DNA from: Eutypa lata
Taxonomy: Eukaryota; Ascomycota; Sordariomycetes; Xylariales; Diatrypaceae
DNA length: 64,000 nucleotides
Assembly (NCBI GenBank): GCA_022661535.1
Contig: JAKULF010000011.1
Location: forward strand, 2,232,001-2,296,000
Direction: 5' to 3'
The position numbers and the translations under genes were made by a program. The notes beneath the pieces were generated by a model, which saw only the letters and a list, made by a program, of their open reading frames with translations, ran no database searches and was not told the DNA's origin. Positions 13,601 through 24,109 of the stretch are shown here, one piece after another (the first letter of the stretch is position 1; each line of letters starts with the position of its first letter).

Positions 13601-14074
13601 GATTGCAGAGGTTTGATCATGGGAGCGAGTTCTGCTGCATACAACAGTTTGGTGCTTCCGGTTTGGTGCATCAGCGACAAATTAGTCGAAGGCGGATTTC
13701 GAGGCGACGGAAGTAGAAGCTATGTAACATTAGCGAGGTCCTACGACTTTCAAAGAATACTGAGTTAAGTAAGAGACCTTGTGTCCGGTTTTGATGGCCG
13801 CCAAAAGGGTGGCCGGACCTCGAAGATCAGATAATCCTATGTAAGTGATGGTCTCAAAGCTGTTGCTTCTGCCGAATTTATCTTCGAGCCACTTCGCCAT
13901 GAAATCTACACAGCGTGCGAGGTCTGCTACCGAGACATCCTGGTACCCGTCCTTTACATCTGACGTCTTCGGTATGGCGGCGTATACTCTATCGGGGTCT
14001 TTCTCTGCAAGTTCATCCAATACCATCGGGATAAGTCTCCGTCCGTATGCTGGGGTACCGTTTGTCTCCATCAT
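10605..14074 (-). CDS. NRPS-like adenylation-thiolation-reductase (A-T-R) enzyme
   Basis: Five exons on the minus strand: 14074-13778, 13719-13455, 13397-13243, 13184-13160 (25 nt) and 13102-10605. They give about 1079 residues, close to the usual size of single-module A-T-R enzymes. Seen in order: an adenylation core HSSGSTGLPKP near residues 181-191, PFFH near 238, a YGRKDDILVLANGEK block near 440, a carrier protein with FFAHGLDSVQ near residue 600 (phosphopantetheine serine), and a Rossmann reductase beginning VALVGSTGYLGSYL near 700. Such enzymes activate a carboxylic acid as adenylate, load it as a thioester and release it reductively as aldehyde or alcohol; the substrate cannot be read here. 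Exon 4 to 5 is the least certain junction (non-consensus GAAG acceptor). Confidence 0.9.
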
Positions 14075-14992
14075 GAAGAGTCAAAAATCAAAAATAAGAT
14101 AATACAATAGGGCGGATTATCTAGATTAGATTCTAAAGGCAGACAGAAATTTTGCGAATAGAAAAGAGCAAGTCTGTTCGTGCTAACTAGCTCTTCTTAT
14201 ATTACATTGCACATTTCCATATATCCTCGCCGTGCAAGGACTGCAAGGATTATTTACGCACATCTGTTGGTGCCACATCCTCGCTGTGTCTCACGCCCTT
14301 AGCGAAGCTCTGGACCCAGTTATACCTCTCTCAGCCCTATGAAATGATAGTGATGGGCAAGATGGGGAAACAAAAATAAAGTGCCATGCATAATAAGCAC
14401 TACACGTACGGCGCAGCATTCCTACTTTTTGATACGCCAAAAGGTAGATATTGTTGGTGCACGAACTCTGACGCTTGCTAAAAACAGTATGGGATCGGTA
14501 CCCATAACCTAGCATCGTATCAACACTAGAACTATGATGCGATACGGGCAGGACATAGCTCACAATTCAGGCCAGCTTAATAATGATAAGAGCATATTAA
14601 GATGGGCATATATTTTTGTAGCGGAGATACGTAAAATATGAGCAGATCTTCTCTCGTCTAACAGCGTGTGCGGCAGGGCCACAATGAGTCAACAGGCACA
14701 TCCGCATGTGATGTTCAATATCACAGTATTCGTTTATATTGCACCCTAGATATGCATTGACCTCGGTAATCATGGTTACAATAGCCTCTCAGTCGTGATA
14801 AAGTCTCTATAGAGAAAACGATTTGCACTACAACACTCTCATAAAGATACAGTCTCCTTGAAGTATAATGTTTTATTAAATAACTCCTAACCGAAACCAT
14901 CAGGGACGTGAGCCCTGATACAGATACTGAAACTGTATCTCAAAAACACCGATTGCCTATCTGGCATTATGGCTCTGATCTGCTAGGCCTGC
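14075..14992. other. Intergenic region, promoter of the NRPS-like gene
   Basis: 918 bp with no supported gene. It contains the minus-strand promoter of the A-T-R enzyme at its left end and the 3' flank of the 14993-15569 gene. Confidence 0.55.
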
Positions 14993-15569
14993 CTAAGTGC
15001 CCTGTGGGCGAGCTGGTCGATAATTTGCCACCGAGAAGTTCTCAAACGCGTTACTGCTCTTCTTTACGTCGTGATAAACAACATCGAACGTTGTTCTGTC
15101 GTTGTTATTGTATACGGCACGGACTTTGTCTGCCGTCCCTGAGACCCCAGGGACCCAGTTCCCTGGCCCAGGTATGATTGGATATTCTTTCCGGGGTGTT
15201 TTGCTCTGCAGACCCTTCGTCTTCTCTTTATCCTTGAATGTCTCAGGATACTTGCTGAGGTAGCTTCGTGCGGGTGCTGATCCCGGAGCAGGCGGGGGTG
15301 GTGGTACCCTCTGCCGCTTGTTTGGAGCCTGCTGTACTTGGCGCCTGACATCTGATGCCCTCAAGTGCCGCTCTGGGTCATTTGCTTCTAATTCAGAGCA
15401 CGAATACTGAAGGTTCATTAGCTACGTGTAGTATAGAGACCTTCAAATGATCCAAGATACTGACCAGGGAACTATCAGTGGGGTATCGTCGTGGATGGTC
15501 GAATGGGGGCTGTGATCCTTCTGTGGGTGGCGAGGGTTGTTTGGAAAATGAAGTCTGCTGAGAAGACAT
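14993..15569 (-). CDS. Unrecognised small proline-rich protein
   Basis: I join two exons, 15569-15465 and 15421-14993, across a 43-nt intron (GTCAGT...CGTAG), giving 177 residues. The N-terminal 35 residues are Ser/Pro/Gln-rich with no signal peptide. A PPPPPAPGSAP stretch lies near residue 75. The C-terminal 50 residues are more structured, with GPGNWVPGVSG, then VRAVYNNNDRTTFDVVYHD. I do not recognise a family. The clean in-frame join and a compositionally ordinary C-terminus favour a real gene, but the short intron keeps confidence moderate. It faces away from the DUF3632 gene across an 835-bp spacer. Confidence 0.55.
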
Positions 15570-16404
15570 GTTGGTTTGCTATTTGAAAGTACGAGCAATT
15601 TAGAAAGAAATCCAGTTAACATCGATCAACGATGATATGATCTATTATACGACAAGTATAGAATTTCCAAAACGTGATATATTGCAAAACCATGAGTACA
15701 GCAACCAATATTCTTCCATCGTCGAGGCATTATATATTCAATATACTGATACGATATATTGGGTTCTTGCGTGTCTTGCAACAAGCGCGCGGTATGCTGA
15801 GCCGCTGGAACCGATAATCTGGGATCTAGGCGCCGGACTGAAATCTATAATAGTAACTGATACCAACATCGTCCAGGGTTCATACGCATATGCATACAGT
15901 GTGGCGTCTAACATATGAATTCACTCATAAGGCCCTTAAGCAGCGAGACCCGACATGAAACAATTATTGCCAACTCGACTTGATAAAGACTCCTGAGCCT
16001 ATGGATCTTTCATTTCACTGGTGTTTTCAAGTCAAAGATTATACTGATCCACTAAAACTCCAGTATAAAGGAATAACAGCAAATAAGAGGATTCAATATA
16101 GGAGGTCAAGCCTCTAGTTAACCTAACTTTTCAGTTGGCAGGTTGGTAAGGAGGGGGGTTGGGGGGTTCTTGGGTCACAACAGGGTTGCCCTGCAATAGC
16201 AGGGCTCAGCCTGGATAGTGGGCCCCGCCAAGCCAAACCCGCGCGGCTAATAAGGCACGGAACTCGATGGTTACCTCTTTCTTATATCTATTCATACTAA
16301 CTATAATTAAGACAGGAAGAAGGGACAATTCAAATTCTGATAGTTTCTCATCAGTATCAAACAAAAACATCTCAAGTTCTTTCTGTAAACGTCAATTCAA
16401 CAAC
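15570..16404. promoter_or_regulatory. Divergent promoter region
   Basis: 835 bp between two divergently transcribed genes. The plus-strand frame at 15637-15918 is AT-rich and not accepted. A G-rich patch (GGAGGGGGGTTGGGGGG) lies near 16150. A short leader precedes the DUF3632 start at 16405. Confidence 0.5.
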
Positions 16405-17387
16405 ATGGCCGACCAAATCGATCTGGAGCCGCTCAAGAGTGAGGAGCGGGGTCTTTTGACAGACGCAGATCTGCACCTCGTCAACCTTTTTGAGACTGCG
16501 ATGAACTCAGCTACCCAAATCAACGTAAATGAGATAGCCGAGAAGTTCGTCACCGAAGTGTCCAAGTTCGCACCAAAAGGCCAGTCTGGTCTTGATCCGA
16601 TTTCCTTCGTGTCAAGTTTCTTTCAAGTCTTGATTCACATTGCAAGTAGGGTTCCGCATCGAAATATTGGGCAGGACGTACTGGTTAGGACTGTTGTCTT
16701 GCTGCAAGATGGCGGATATAGTGATGAGGTATGTCGTACCCTGATTTTAGACGTCGGATTTTACCTAACTTGAACTTATGCAGATAGATCCTATGTGGAA
16801 AAACCTATCCGACTTCGCGATATTAATGAGAGACAGCTGGAACCACAGTAAGTTGATGCAGCCGGAACCCTTTCTTGCTCGAAGGAGGCTTTTTAACACA
16901 TTATATAGGCCCAACGTTTGAGCCAGAGGATGATGATGATCAAGCATTCTCCGAGCTTGAGTGGCTCAACCTCAACTCTTTCGTTGCTAGACTCTTCAAG
17001 TCGGACATCGTAAATTGGTATAGCTTTCCTATCTGGGAAATAAAGCTTGGCCTCGAGTCTCCTATCAATGAAGAGGCTGCCGCCGTCAATACGAGAGTGC
17101 GTGTTGCGAGTGAGTGGATCATTCAGAGCGCACGACGCTTTTTACGGGAATCACTACTCAACACTTGTTCGGATAAACCGGAAGGAGGTAGCCATGGCTA
17201 TCCATATAGCGGAGGACCGCTATATACGGGCGTGAGTGGTTACAATCTCGAACGGTGGGGGCTTTGGAAGCGCCGGCTGGGAGAGCTACGCAAGGAGTCC
17301 GATGAAGATGTGCATGGAATGATCGATGAAGCTATACAGGCCATGGTGGCAGTGGAAAAGGAGGTTGCCAGTTCTATGTCTATTTAA
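16405..17387 (+). CDS. DUF3632-like fungal protein
   Basis: Three exons: 16405-16728, 16784-16847 and 16909-17387. Phases fit and give 288 residues. The ATG at 16405 (MADQIDLEPLK) is preferred over an upstream in-frame start whose extension is hydrophobic and outside the likely family boundary. The C-terminal half has SEWIIQSARRFLRE, then LERWGLWKRRLGEL near residues 235-250. That pattern matches my memory of the fungal family DUF3632, for which no biochemical role is known. No signal peptide, membrane span or metal-binding motif is seen. It is probably cytosolic and the function is unknown. Confidence 0.72.
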
Positions 17388-17624
17388 TCTATAACATGAA
17401 GTCCTCATCACAAGTAGTTAGAGAATTAGAACGCAAGAGATTCCAAGTTTGGGTCATAATCAATGAGACGGCATTGGAATTCATTACTTGATGAACGCTA
17501 CCATTGACACCCTGGCACCATAAGTTGGACTGAATGTGATGTCTGTATTGGGCTTTCCCTCCATCATTCCAACGGTAATCCTACCACCATTCCATCCATC
17601 ACATCACTCTCTACCATCAGACCC

Positions 17625-17873
17625 CTAGCCGCAGCACCCATTCGCAGGGCAGCTGATGTAGTCGGGAGGGCAACCGCAGGGCCCGTCAAGAGATTTGCAA
17701 GGGCACAAGCACGTCTGATCATTGGTTAGTCTAGGAAATCGAAACGAAGCTGGCTGGATGTGATTCTTCAACGTAATGGTTTCAAGACTTCAAATACGTA
17801 CTTGGGGCTCGGGCTCAGGCGATGCCAGAGATACCGAGAAGAAGAGAGCCGTTATTATGAGCGAGAGCTTCAT
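17625..17873 (-). CDS. Small secreted cysteine-rich protein (53 aa)
   Basis: Two exons: 17873-17802 (24 codons) and 17714-17625. The intron starts GTACGT and ends GATCAG. The first exon is a clean signal peptide (MKLSLIITALFFSVSLA), then SPEPEPQ. The second exon encodes 29 residues with eight cysteines in the order CxCxC...CxC...C...CC and ends GCCG before TAG. Small, secreted, cysteine-rich products of this kind are often effectors, antimicrobial peptides or surface peptides. No family is recognised. The phase-perfect join, signal peptide and even number of cysteines make chance unlikely, although the ORF is below usual gene-caller limits. Confidence 0.75.
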
Positions 17874-19819
17874 GGTGACTGTGTTGAATAAGCTGATATG
17901 AGTGTGATTGTCACGTCGTGTGGTGCTGAAGTGGAAGACAAGTCGTGTCTAAGAGGCTCGGTAGATGTATGAATATAGGATAAGTTTCAACGATTATTGT
18001 GTCTACTCTTCTTCAGATGAAGGGGAGCTGACTGCCATTATATAGCTGTATTCCCCATGAGCTAGAGCTAGAAAACCTTGGGACTACCGTCGATGGCTTG
18101 AACTTCATATCTCGTAATGACAAGATTTAATGAAGTAGCGGTCTAGTGAGTGGAAATACTAAGCCTCTCAACATTCACATTCAGAGACCCCTATGCCCTG
18201 TAGGAGAAACAATCTCACGAGCCTTTCCCATACGGGAAGGCAGGAAGCCGACTGTGGTCTACACCGACAGCCGAAAGTCTCAAATTTTACCTGCTCAGGC
18301 GATTATACCACGTCTGATGGGCGATCTTATCCAATCTTGCATAATGAGGTATCGAGATAGTCTCCAGAAATATGGCCATATATATCTAGTTCGCAATGCA
18401 CTAGACCGTGAAGGATTACTAGCACTCATTACCAGTCCCGCCATCCGGGTAGCGCCCTCCACTTCTAACGGGATATTCCAGCCTTACTGCTCCACAGCCC
18501 CGGCTACGGCTGACCATAGGGTTGACGATATCATAGTTATTTTTTATAGTATAAATCTGTCCGCCTTGATGTACATGCAGCTTTAACCAAACTTCCAAAG
18601 TGACGCTGGCCTCTAATTACTTTCAGCCACATCTGCCACCATTTGCCACCACCTGTCCCCAGCTGGGCCCCCTGGCTGTTGCACCCACCATTTGGCAGCT
18701 GCTACCACTAGTTAACAGCTGCTTGCGACGTGGCACAACCTCGAGAGAGAAAAGGGGGTTAGTTAGGAACGCACCACCCCTTCCCCGCAGCGCTAACCAA
18801 AGACCTGCTGTTGTCACTATTTGTAGGCCTGTAGGTTTTTAGCTGCTGTCTGTAGTATTGTACCGCAGCCCGAACCACATAGGCCTATAGTTTACCTGCT
18901 TATTTTTCTGCAATAAGTCCTAAGTAGTTCCGATCACATAAATAGCGCCATTACAGATTCAAATACTATAATTGTGCAGAGTTTTGAAGTTAGCCCTGAA
19001 CCCTGAAAAAAACCATCATCATCCTCAAAGAACTCAATCTCGTGTACGGGACCAACCGAACCGAGATGAATAAAGTGACACTAAATTCCATTGGCCTTCT
19101 CTTGACCGCCGGCAACCATAAGACCAGAAGCACATTATGACAAGCTCGTGTTAAAAGGATCCTTATTCAATCCTCACGCCTTGCCAATATTTCGAGCCAG
19201 GTGTTATTGTCGAATGCCTGACGGAGGCCAATCGTATCAATTCCACTCCCCTCCTAAGCCATACATGGCGCTATCCCCCCATAAGGAGAGTGTGGGGCAC
19301 CGCATTTTTATGATTGTTGGTGTGTGGGGACAAACTCTCATTGGTGCTTATTCTTTTGCAAATCGGCAACTGTAATAGATATATTTTTTACTCACATTGG
19401 GAATCAAGAGGGGAGTTGTATAGATCTACTGACCAGGGATTGCCATGGTTATTTGCTACATGGTCTTCCGGCCATAAGAAACTGCTGATGCTAATCGCAT
19501 TGTCGGTACCTACCTAAGGCAAGTTATAGTTAGACCCCACCATAGACCGAATCGAAGTCTATGCTGTGTAGTAACACGCATATTATAGGGCTGTATTCCA
19601 GTTAGGTGTTCTCTTGTGATATATAAATATGAAATATGAACATTGAAGTTACGTAGATCATTGTTACTTTGAATCCTTGATCACCCCCTTGACTTTTTTG
19701 ATTGGTCTAACACAGAACATCCGTTGTTGGCTACGAAGAAAAGTGGTTTATTGTCTACCCGAACTGAATCGCAATCTATATGAGCATTATCGACATAAGT
19801 GGCAACCCAAATTTTGAAC
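17874..19819. other. Intergenic region, no supported gene
   Basis: 1.9 kb. A 146-residue plus-strand frame (18146-18586) lacks domain character and has mixed composition. An 18600-18840 patch contains repeated CCACCATTTGCCACCA-like and CAGCTG words and looks like degenerate repeat DNA. The final 200 bp would be the promoter of the DUF3500 gene. Confidence 0.5.
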
Positions 19820-21103
19820 ATGGAAGAAGCCCACCCAACGGCGGCGTTCCGAGCCTATATCCCTCCTAAAGACACGCAGAGAAGCATTGACCTCGCCAGA
19901 TGCGACACGTATCAGTGGGCCAAGTTACGCTGTGCTGAACCGTTTGTGGCCGGCTGGATGCGTAAATGGGAGGAGCTGTTCAATGAGCCTTACAAGGGTA
20001 TCACGACAGACGGCCGTGTGGTTCACGATCTATACAAACTAGCAGACGAGGCTGAAGATTTTGGAGCACCCATTGCGGAGATGGTGAGAGCAGCTCAGAA
20101 GGTGCTCGATGTCGCATCACCTGAGCAAAAGCAAGCCCTGTTGAGACCAGTCGACGCCCCTGAATGGAGGCGCTGGATCAATCCAGAGATCTACATATTC
20201 AGATACGGTGTTCGTCTTGAAGAGGTATCTGAAGACCTAGTTGCTGCACTAGACGGTCTCATGCGAGCCAGTCTATCGCAATCTGGCTACGAAAAAGCCA
20301 GTGGATGCATGAACGTCAACCAATTCCTTGGAGAGGTCGTAGATGGTAAAGGGGTTCTGAACAAGAAGTCTTACAATTTTGCCATTTTCGGCACGCCTTC
20401 GGAAACAGAGCCATGGGGCTGGCAGCTCTTCGGTCATCACCTCGATTTGAACGTCTTCGTCGTCGGGACACAGATGGTAATCTCGCCGGTGTTCATGGGG
20501 GCAGAGCCAAATATCATCGACGAGGGACCTCACAAGGACACCGAGCTTTTCAAGGACCAGGAGCGGCTAGGCATCAGACTCATGCTCACGATGACCGAAA
20601 CACAGCGAGATGGGGTGCGGATTTATTCGCAATTGAGTGGGCCGGAATATCCCAGTTGGCGATTTCACCGAGCCGACCAGCGACACTTAGGAGGGGCTTT
20701 CCAAGACAACCGGTTGATTCCGTATGAGGGTCTCAAAGTTGCAACGTTCTCGGCCTCGCAACAGGACCTAGTCCGGGAGTTACTCATTCTAGGCCTCAAC
20801 TATCTCCCAGAAAGGGCATTGGCAGCACGAATGGACGAAATTGCAGCTCATTGGGATGAGACATACTTTTGCTGGATTGGCGGACACCACACAGGTGATG
20901 CCTTTTATTACAAGGTGCACTCCCCTGTCGTGATGATTGAATTTGATCATCACACGGGGGTGTTCTTGAATAATAAAGATCCGCAGCCCTTCCACATTCA
21001 TACAACGGCGAGGACACCAAATGGAAACGACTACGGAAAGGAACTTCTCAAACAGTATCAGGAACGTCGAGGCGCTACGGCTTCTCTCAAAACAGGTGCT
21101 TAA
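19820..21103 (+). CDS. DUF3500 family protein
   Basis: Single exon, 427 residues from the ATG at 19820 (MEEAHPTAAF). Conserved-looking blocks are FAIFGTPS, WGWQLFGHHLDLN and VFMGAEPN around residues 190-235, and a histidine-rich end (IGGHHTGDAF, VMIEFDHHTG, FHIHTTARTPNGNDYG). The His/Asp-rich HHLDLNVF...FMGAEPN pattern is characteristic of DUF3500 proteins as I know them. Their reaction is unknown, and the clustered histidines suggest metal binding. In this window it leads a row of catabolic-type enzymes on the same strand, which is context only. Confidence 0.85.
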   Translation: MEEAHPTAAFRAYIPPKDTQRSIDLARCDTYQWAKLRCAEPFVAGWMRKWEELFNEPYKGITTDGRVVHDLYKLADEAEDFGAPIAEMVRAAQKVLDVASPEQKQALLRPVDAPEWRRWINPEIYIFRYGVRLEEVSEDLVAALDGLMRASLSQSGYEKASGCMNVNQFLGEVVDGKGVLNKKSYNFAIFGTPSETEPWGWQLFGHHLDLNVFVVGTQMVISPVFMGAEPNIIDEGPHKDTELFKDQERLGIRLMLTMTETQRDGVRIYSQLSGPEYPSWRFHRADQRHLGGAFQDNRLIPYEGLKVATFSASQQDLVRELLILGLNYLPERALAARMDEIAAHWDETYFCWIGGHHTGDAFYYKVHSPVVMIEFDHHTGVFLNNKDPQPFHIHTTARTPNGNDYGKELLKQYQERRGATASLKTGA

Positions 21104-22357
21104 CGAGAAGTTTCTTGTTGAAGTGACTCGATTCTAGCTAGATCTTGTATGACCAATGTGAGAGAGGTTCCAGATCAACAATCAATAAATTACCCCTTTT
21201 CAGCAATAGGACAGCCTAGATTTTGTGTGACAATGATGTTTCCCACTAGTTAGTTGGTCTAAAGCTTCTGCACTACGAGGCGGCTGCACTCCTTTTTATA
21301 GAGAATACAAAAACAGTTGCATCCATTTCCTATCAATAGACATCCTTTGCAATAGTAAACCATCACACATATTCATCTATATGTCGACTTCACCAGGGTT
21401 ATCAGAGTTGAGAAAGGTTCCCTCGCCACCCACTGTCGTAAATATATACTGTATAACCTTATAGGTATATACGCACGTATTGTAAAAGCTATTAATAATC
21501 TCAGTTACTACAACGTTAGTCAATCCTACAAAGATGATCACCCTACCTCTACGACGCAACAATGTCTCACTAGCTTCCAGTTTGAGATGAGCAATTCGCT
21601 ATTCGTATCAAGAACCTTATATATGTCTTCATTGAGATAATACGCACTATCCAGCCGAGACGCTCGAGAACTTTGTGAGTATTGATGGACCATGTAGGAT
21701 GCGGACCGGTCATAAGAGCACTGCTAGTAGCTATCGCCAACATTTTCCCGGACACTCGGGTATCTCCACTTGCTGTCTCATTCATGTCTAGACACTAGCC
21801 TCTAGAAACACGACGGTGCTTGTCACTAGCTTTCGTGGGGTTGTATTTTTTGTAGACCACCACCTATCGATGGCGGGGACGTACCCTTATTGGTCAAGCA
21901 AGAGAGACCACATAACCTGGGGTATTGATGTGGATGACACGGCTACACATCCACATCTAAACCACCGCCAATACCGTAGTCAAAGACAACCCTTGTAGTC
22001 TTAGATGAAAATCTTATAACATCTTCATGGCCAGATTTGCACAGGTTAATAGTTGAGATCCCTTCAACCAAGATCACTTTCCCGCAATAATATCGATCTA
22101 CAAATCACGTCGTACTTAGTCAAAGTTCACTCTAACTGCTACCAACTACCTTTTTTTAAGGGGGGTTATTTGTCGATACTATAGTCTGAAAGAATTTTAC
22201 TTGGATTAGACATTTGGATTAGACGATACTATTACTGTCTGTCTAACGGTTGATTGCTCACATAGACCTCATTTAAAGTATTGCCAACGCAAACCAACGA
22301 TGGCTCTAATGACCAATGCTAACTTTCAAATAGCAATACAAATACACTTCATCTGCA
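21104..22357. other. Intergenic region
   Basis: 1.25 kb AT-rich spacer. Short frames on both strands (for example minus 21570-21785) show no recognisable domain. The right end carries the promoter of the FAD monooxygenase gene. Confidence 0.5.
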
Positions 22358-24109
22358 ATGCAGGAAATCCACACCGATGTGCTCATAGTGGGAGCCGGAG
22401 TCACCGGCCTCACATTAGCGACGCTGCTGGGCGCACAAGGCGTACGCACGTTCGCAATTGCGAAGCACAGCGGCACGGCACCAGCTCCGCGCGCACACGT
22501 GACGAACCAACGGACCATGGAGATCTTCCGCGACATGAAGATCGAAGACCAGCTCACGGATATATCGTATTCGTCTCTGCCGGGGATGGGCAACCTTGTC
22601 ATGGCAACCAGCCTCACGGGGAGGGAAATCGCGCGGTACAGCGCCTACGGGGCGGGCGACCACCAGCTCTCCGATTTCGCGAAGGCCAGCCCGTGCAAAA
22701 TGTGGAACATCCCGCAGCACCTCATGGAACCGATTCTCCTGTTGAGGGCGCGTGAAATGGGTGCGGAGATACGCTTCTATCACGAACTAGTAGACATTGA
22801 GAATTCGTCTGAGGGGGTTGTAGCCCGTGTTCGAGAACGGACTAGCAAAGCCGAGTATATCGTTCGCGCTCGCTATGCCGTCGGTTCCGACGGAGCCCGC
22901 TCCGTGGTGGCCGAGAAACTCGGCTTCGGTTTCCAAGGCGAGCCGGGGCTTGCTTCCATGTTGACGTATTGGCTGGACGTCGACCTTACCCCTTATACGG
23001 CTCACCGCCCCGCTTGTATTTACTGGACCTTGAAGCCGGGCGACGAATACTGGGTTGGTTCAGGAACGTGTGTCTGCGTGAAGCCGTTCACCCAATGGGT
23101 TCTGAATCGGCAGTACGATCCGGCCGACGGGACTCCAGACTTGTCCGACGAAGCTGGCATTGCACATGCCCGTAAGACGCTAGAGATACCCGAAACAGTG
23201 CCCATCCGCGTGAAACATGTGGGCCAGTGGCAAGTCAACCACATGGTGGCAACCGAATACCGCCGCGGGAATATCTTCCTTGCCGGGGACGCGGCGCATC
23301 GGCATCCGCCCGCTAGTGGACTTGGAAGCAACACGTGTGTGCAAGATGCGAACAACATTGCCTGGAAGCTCGCTCTGGTCTTGAAAGGACACGCTGGCGA
23401 TCAGCTTCTCGACAGCTACGGCCAAGAAAGGCAGCCTATTGGCAAAGAGGTGGTGGACCATGCCATCACAACTCTACGTCGGATGGCACTGCTTCCCAAA
23501 GCCCTAGGCTTCCACAAAGGCCAGTCGCGGGAGCAGGGATACGCAGCTCTAGAGGAGCTTTTCTCGGATGCACCGGGCGCGGAGGAGCGCCGCGCACAGC
23601 TAGATGAAGAGGTCAAATGGGGAAACCGTCGCTCAAACCCGCTCGGTGTGCACCTAGGCCAGCGCTACACGGGCTCCCGTGCGGTCGTCGACGACGGAAC
23701 CCCCTTTCCACCCTACGAGCGTGACCCAATGCTATTCTACGAGCCAACCACGCACCCAGGGGCTCATCTACCCCATGCGTGGCTGGAATATGAGCAAAAG
23801 CGCGTATCGATCCTTGAAATTTTCGAGCACGGTCGTTTCGGTCTCGTGGTCGGCATCGGCGGCAAGCCCTGGGCATCCGCAGCGGCGACGGTCAGCCAGG
23901 AGCTGGGTATCGACCTGCCGGTCTATGCTGTTGGAGCTCGCTGCCCTTACGACGACGTCTTGGGCGAGTGGAAAAACCGTCGCGAGATTGGCGACCGCGG
24001 TGCGCTCTTGGTTCGACCCGACCGTCACGTTGCCTGGCGCTCCGCTGGTCGTCCGGAAGATCCCACCCAGGCTTTGCGCTCGGCCTTGCTGCAGGTGCTC
24101 TCTCGCTAG
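22358..24109 (+). CDS. FAD-dependent aromatic monooxygenase (phenol hydroxylase / TfdB type)
   Basis: Single exon, 583 residues. Class A flavin monooxygenase landmarks are present. The FAD dinucleotide motif GAGVTG is at residues 12-17, the DG motif GSDGARS near 176-182, and the second FAD motif IFLAGDAAHRHPP near 306-318. The thioredoxin-like C-terminal domain found in phenol 2-monooxygenases is represented by residues about 430-583. These enzymes hydroxylate phenolic rings using NAD(P)H and O2. The gene has no intron and high G+C at third positions compared with its AT-rich flanks; this could mean strong expression bias or acquisition by transfer. Substrate is not determinable. Neighbouring dehydrogenase, GST and FAH genes fit aromatic degradation. 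Confidence 0.92.
   Translation: MQEIHTDVLIVGAGVTGLTLATLLGAQGVRTFAIAKHSGTAPAPRAHVTNQRTMEIFRDMKIEDQLTDISYSSLPGMGNLVMATSLTGREIARYSAYGAGDHQLSDFAKASPCKMWNIPQHLMEPILLLRAREMGAEIRFYHELVDIENSSEGVVARVRERTSKAEYIVRARYAVGSDGARSVVAEKLGFGFQGEPGLASMLTYWLDVDLTPYTAHRPACIYWTLKPGDEYWVGSGTCVCVKPFTQWVLNRQYDPADGTPDLSDEAGIAHARKTLEIPETVPIRVKHVGQWQVNHMVATEYRRGNIFLAGDAAHRHPPASGLGSNTCVQDANNIAWKLALVLKGHAGDQLLDSYGQERQPIGKEVVDHAITTLRRMALLPKALGFHKGQSREQGYAALEELFSDAPGAEERRAQLDEEVKWGNRRSNPLGVHLGQRYTGSRAVVDDGTPFPPYERDPMLFYEPTTHPGAHLPHAWLEYEQKRVSILEIFEHGRFGLVVGIGGKPWASAAATVSQELGIDLPVYAVGARCPYDDVLGEWKNRREIGDRGALLVRPDRHVAWRSAGRPEDPTQALRSALLQVLSR

Noticed and set aside
15637..15918. Plus-strand 93-aa frame
   Set aside because: AT-rich, no domain character, located in a divergent promoter.
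18146..18586. Plus-strand 146-aa frame
   Set aside because: No ATG-proximal gene signals, mixed composition, no recognisable domain; longest frame in a repeat-like spacer.
21570..21785. Minus-strand 71-aa frame with protein-like MTGPHPTWSINTHK
   Set aside because: Too short, no splice continuation that extends it, no family recognised.
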